In this document: positions 17,489-18,220 of the stretch, in pieces
How positions within the stretch are numbered: the first letter of the stretch is position 1
Layout of the letters: every line of letters starts with the position of its first letter
The notes under the pieces: model-generated
The model's database searches: none
Told to the model about the DNA's origin: nothing
Seen by the model: only the letters and a program-made list of their open reading frames with translations
Translations under genes and position numbers: made by a program
Origin: Acanthamoeba castellanii str. Neff
Lineage: Eukaryota > Discosea > Longamoebia > Acanthamoebidae
Direction: 5' to 3'
Length of the DNA stretch: 18,220 nt
NCBI RefSeq assembly: GCF_000313135.1
Contig: NW_004457391.1
Location: forward strand, 250,402 to 268,621

Positions 17489-17943
17489 TCAGTTAGCCTG
17501 CACACTCATACCGGTGTTCCACTTTGATCGTGCCTTATCTCCACGTGTTTTGTAGATCAATATTTGATTGATCCTAAATAAATGATCAGTCACCTCAATC
17601 GAAATGTTGCATGAAAAAAAATATCCAAATTTGGTGAATTGGGGGGAAGCCCTTCGAATTCCTGTGTGATGCAACTTGCCAGACTTCCGTTGCGATGCGA
17701 CGGTCATGGCTTGGCGTGTGTGAGGCCAGAGAGCCGAGTCTATCTCTTTCTCACACTCAAGTATAGAACTGTGGTGGTGGCCGGAACGCCGGGACGTGGA
17801 AGGGGCAAAGAACTCCTCACCTCGGGCGCCTGGGCCAAGCGGTCGCCCAGTTGAAGCATGGCCCGGTACTTCTCCCGCCTCACGTGAAAGTCCATGGGAC
17901 TCGGAACGAGAGTCGACTTGTGTCTCACATCCATCGCCTCCAT
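17489..17943 (-). pseudogene. Decayed fourth copy (D) of the GATA gene, finger lost
   Basis: The 3' end at 17489-17530 (minus) still reads KWNTGMSVQAN followed by TGA. This is a shrunken form of the KNTKRSMSVQALLN ending of copies B and C, and the bases beyond the stop also match theirs (GTCCAATCAGTT on plus). The 5' part, 17821-17943, is an open exon MEAMDVRHKSTLVPS... KYRAMLQLGDRLAQAPE, followed by a GTGAGG donor-like site. It aligns with the C flank at MEAVDVRH and with all spacers at the GTACCGGGCC..CTTCAACTGGGCGACC block. Nothing encoding the CEHC-CNSC finger lies between. The internal exons are gone, so this copy cannot make a GATA protein alone. Confidence 0.65.
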
Positions 17944-18220
17944 CTGACGTTATCGTCGCCGTCAGCCAAGGCGGGCGCGGTGGAAGCACCCACTTGAAAT
18001 TGAGTGGAAGAGCAGTCGAAGTGAAGAAAGTGAGAAAGTGGGAAAGGCCTATTTTACTTAGGAAGCGGCCTCAAAAATAGGCCTGTCAAGGGGGTGGCTG
18101 GGCGGATCCATCTCTACTACGAGGTGGAGGTGGGGGTGGGGGAGGCGGTGGACGAGCGAGCCGTACGCCACATGCTTTCCATGATGTGGGACATCTCGCG
18201 GCTGAGTGCCATTAGGGTCG
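17944..18220. other. Right flank; possible partial coding exon at the edge
   Basis: Past copy D the sequence is purine-rich, then holds the inverted repeat described separately. From about 18090 the plus strand is open to the window end with GRIHLYYEVEVGVGEAVDER and then AVRHMLSMMWDISRLSAIRV, which has a protein-like mix of residues. The minus strand also has a short ORF. I recognise no family. If coding, the gene continues beyond the window. Confidence 0.3.
18045..18084. repeat. Inverted repeat, 11-bp arms
   Basis: AGGCCTATTTT (18045-18055) and its exact reverse complement AAAATAGGCCT (18074-18084), separated by 18 bases, could fold into a hairpin. It could be a transposon-end remnant or a transcript-end structure; I cannot choose between them. 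Confidence 0.6.

Overview
This is a eukaryotic nuclear window: GC-rich coding sequence cut by many short GT-AG introns, AT-rich intergenic strips and abundant CA/CG-type simple repeats inside introns. Intron density, compact spacing and composition suggest a free-living protist. An Acanthamoeba-like amoebozoan is my best guess, but nothing in the window proves it. There is no prokaryotic operon, CRISPR array, rRNA or tRNA that I can support.

Layout. (1) 22-4978, minus: a complete 18-exon TBCK gene (pseudokinase, Rab-GAP TBC and rhodanese domains). The exon chain I assembled closes in frame at 1011 aa. (2) 5158-6165, minus: a single-exon, Ser/Lys/Glu-rich orphan, probably nuclear. (3) 6166-7093: about 0.9 kb with no recognisable gene beyond a probable 5' leader. 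(4) 7094-8399, minus: a 4-exon CAF1/POP2 (CNOT7/8) deadenylase, 275 aa, complete. (5) 8634-12449, plus: a 15-exon MCM9 helicase, 814 aa, divergent from CAF1 across only 234 bp. (6) 12607-16506, minus: three tandem copies of a small 3-exon GATA-type zinc-finger gene in units of about 1.59 kb. A fourth, gutted copy lies at about 17489-17943. (7) 17944-18220: flank with a short inverted repeat and an open frame running off the edge.

The genes are not a pathway. They are housekeeping genes (Rab/TOR-linked trafficking, mRNA deadenylation, DNA recombination repair) beside a locally expanding transcription-factor gene. Three signals stand out. First, 5' splice sites carry C at intron position +4 in 35 of 40 inferred introns, and none begins GTAAG. 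Second, many introns are built largely of short tandem repeats. Third, the GATA cluster shows duplication, homogenisation and decay side by side. All exon models are manual, based on reading frame, splice dinucleotides and remembered family sequence; no search was run.
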